This document shows positions 61,845-64,000 of a DNA stretch of 64,000 nucleotides, in pieces. Each line of letters starts with the position of its first letter. The stretch's first letter is position 1. Under the pieces are notes generated by a model. It worked only from the letters and a program-made list of their open reading frames with translations, searched no databases and had not been told where the DNA came from. Source of the stretch: Cylindrotheca closterium (taxonomy: Eukaryota > Bacillariophyta > Bacillariophyceae > Bacillariales > Bacillariaceae). A program made the position numbers and the translations under genes. Where the stretch lies: the NCBI GenBank assembly GCA_933822405.4, contig CAKOGP040001736.1, positions 64,981-128,980 of the forward strand, read 5' to 3'.

Positions 61845-64000
61845 ATGGGGTTGAGTGATTCATACAGAGACTTGGGGCGCAGAGAGCCACCAGAAAGAAG
61901 CTCTATGACTGGAAACACGGACTTGGATGGGAGTCTCAGAACTGTTGGTTCCGTGTTTTCAGGGTCTACTTCCAGCACACAATCAAAGCTAGACCAATCT
62001 TCGAGAGTCTCACAAATAACATGGAAGGGAAAACTAGCTTTTGGGCTTATATTGGCGGCTGTTGGACTGGCGTTTGCGTTTTCAGCTTTCTTCTTATTCG
62101 GGGAAGGAGAAGCTGACCTTGGCGAATTGCAGTATGAAGCCATGGCGGAACGAGCCAGTATAATAGCGCTGCAGATTATGGAGCGGAAACGGCTTGGACT
62201 TCTTACGCTATCATCAGTAATATCAGGGGCCAATCCTGACGCCAGAGTTTGGCCCCAGGTGCAACTGACGAATTTTGAAGTCATTGCCAACAATCTTATG
62301 AAAACAGCAGACGACTACAATATGGGGTTCGCACCATTTGTGACGCCAGAACAAGTGGAATCATTCGAAAAACATTCTTATGACTTTTACGAAACCAATC
62401 GGTCGCCAGAACCCTTTCCTGAAGGGACAGCAATAAGTCCGTTCGGTAAAGGCATTTATGCAGTCGACCCATCAACGAGCGAACGATTTCATGATACCAC
62501 TGGCGAGGTGCATTGGAACAGCCCCAATAGGATTCTTACACCCCTACTGCACCATAGTGGAGGGCCAGAAAAATACCTCTTATCGAATTTGCATGCAGAC
62601 GAAGCTTTAGGGTCCTTAATTGATGGAATCATTGACTGTGCCAACAGCACATCCTCCTTGGATGATTGCACCATTCTTTCGAGCATATCACCCAATATTA
62701 TTGGTTGGAAACCATACGATAGTGACGGTGCTTGGGGAATCCTGCTGCATCCTGTCTACGCACAAAGAAGCCCTGAAACTGTAAGTTTCAAATGCGCCTG
62801 AAGAAGAAAATTATTGCCTAAAACTTTGGAAACACTCACATTATTGTCAAATTGGTACTTTCTCTTATATTCAGTTGTCTGGTCTAGTCCTGACGTCGCT
62901 GAGGTGGAGTGAAATTTTCAACGGAGCCTTTGCCAATAGTGTTTCCGGGGTTTATGCCGTCTTGGAGGCTAATGATGGATCTTCCTATACCTATGTAATT
63001 CAGGAGGGACAAGCAGTGTTGCTTGGGGAGGGCGACTTGCACGATACTGAATACAATGACTTTAGGCAGGAAACAAATTTAGAGAGCAAAGACAGGGGCA
63101 ATCTCAATTTCTTTGGCGAAGCATCAGTTTCCTACACATTGGTCTTGTATCCAAGCGAGGAATTCTTTGATTCCTTTTCCACGGCGAATCCCATGCTCTC
63201 ATCAATAGGAGTCGTCATGATCCTCGTAGTTACATCGGCTCTGTTCGTTATGTATGACGTTTTGATCAGACGAGAGTACCTTGTCAAGAAGGATTTGGTG
63301 GAAGCAAAGCGGAAATTCATTCGCTTTGTCTCCCACGAAGTACGCACACCACTGAATTCCGTCCACATGGGCCTGACAGTCCTCCGCGGAGAGTTGGAAG
63401 CGAAATATGAAACCGACGATGCAGGTCCTTCGGGAACGATGGCATCACGGAGGGCATCGAAAAAATTCGTCAAAACCAAGACCTTTAAGCAGCTTGTTTC
63501 AATGGCAGATGAGATTGCCATGAACTGTAACGGTGCTGTGGACATCCTCAACGACTTCATAAATTTCGACAAGCTTGAAACTGACAAACTGACTTTGGAT
63601 CTGAGCATTCTTCGACTCTTTGACCAAATAGAGTCGATATCAAAGGAATTCAAGATGGTGGCAAAGAACAACAAGATCAAAATGACGATCGTCACACCTC
63701 TTCACCCAAACCAAAGCGGAAAAGCCCCTAAAGAGTGCTTTACAGTTGGTGACTCCATGCAGCTAACTCACGTCTTCCGCAATCTCCTTGCAAATGCACT
63801 GGAAACGACTCCGGATGATGGCAAAGTGGAAGTCGTAGCTTCTTGGCACCCAAATTCCATGAAAAACGCAAAACAAAACACCAAAAATTTTGTTTTAAAA
63901 GATGGAAAAAAGATGAAGGTGAAGCACAATGGGTTCATGAACTTTGTAGTGGCTGATACTGGCAAGGGTATGACGCAGGCGCAAATTCGGCGATTGCTGC
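61845..64000 (+). CDS. Sensor histidine kinase with CHASE-like extracellular domain (3' end outside window)
   Basis: Two exons, 61845-62780 and 62875 onward, joined in phase 0 (ACT|TTG; donor GTAAGT, acceptor TATTCAG). Order: Ser-rich cytosolic start, transmembrane helix (FGLILAAVGLAFAFSAFFLF), an extracellular region with CHASE-like text (MGFAPFVTPEQVESFEKHSY), a second helix (SIGVVMILVVTSALFVMYDV), then the kinase core: H box FVSHEVRTPLNSV (phospho-acceptor His), N box (FRNLLANALETTPDD) and the first G box (VVADTGKGMT) just before the window ends. Such proteins sense a ligand outside and start a phosphorelay; receiver domains may follow beyond the edge. In diatoms similar sensor regions also occur on nucleotide cyclases. 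Ligand and output are unknown. Confidence 0.87.

Noticed and set aside
1..64000. tRNA, rRNA, CRISPR arrays and prokaryotic elements
   Set aside because: I looked for T-loop words, regular spacer arrays and rRNA motifs by eye and found none convincing; a dedicated search would be needed to exclude tRNAs.

Overview
This window reads as nuclear DNA of a eukaryotic alga, most likely a pennate diatom. Genes are densely packed on both strands. They have few, short spliceosomal introns (mostly about 80-300 bp) and no operon logic. The gene set fits a diatom: a type III metacaspase with swapped domains, ShKT-domain prolyl 4-hydroxylases, a GH17 beta-1,3-glucanase on a Thr/Pro-rich stalk, repeated rhamnosyltransferase-like domains, a CHASE-like hybrid-type histidine kinase, and a chaperone-like SDR with a possible plastid leader. 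The species is not proven. All assignments come from reading motifs; no database search was run.

Layout. 1-5.2 kb: the 5' end of an ankyrin-type gene, an intact TPR gene, a small membrane-protein gene and a broken TPR copy. 5.2-9.5 kb: an SDR oxidoreductase, then an 11-exon ShKT/prolyl 4-hydroxylase gene with micro-exons of 7, 16 and apparently 1 nucleotide. 9.5-15.4 kb: an ankyrin-like relic, a Cys-rich membrane protein, and two tandem, almost identical ShKT/P4H genes. 15.4-21.1 kb: the GH17 gene and 3 kb of non-coding DNA holding two diverged direct repeats. 21.1-28.5 kb: an LRR protein, COG4, and two related membrane proteins, one with an Stc1-like zinc finger. 28.8-38 kb: two paralogous AAA-ATPase/helical-repeat proteins. 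38.4-41.3 kb: a small conserved-looking gene and a saccharopine-dehydrogenase-like reductase, then a 10-N gap with a truncated ORF. 42.2-53.7 kb: three more TPR copies (one frameshifted, one heavily degraded, one intact) around a metacaspase, NAA10, ATG7 and an STK16-like kinase. 53.8-60.7 kb: a giant seven-unit rhamnosyltransferase-like protein. 61.8-64 kb: a histidine kinase cut by the window edge.

How the genes relate. Most are housekeeping genes of the secretory and degradation routes (COG4, ATG7, metacaspase, NAA10) beside secreted or wall-related enzymes (P4Hs, GH17, rhamnosyltransferase-like). The strongest novelty is the single-nucleotide exon at 7734. It is flanked by perfect splice sites, closes the reading frame across 11 exons, and restores a conserved Trp/Tyr in an ShKT domain. 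Other notable signals are the palindrome TACCGGTA, which recurs at least 13 times outside confident coding sequence, and the birth-and-death series of TPR copies that share one 3' module.
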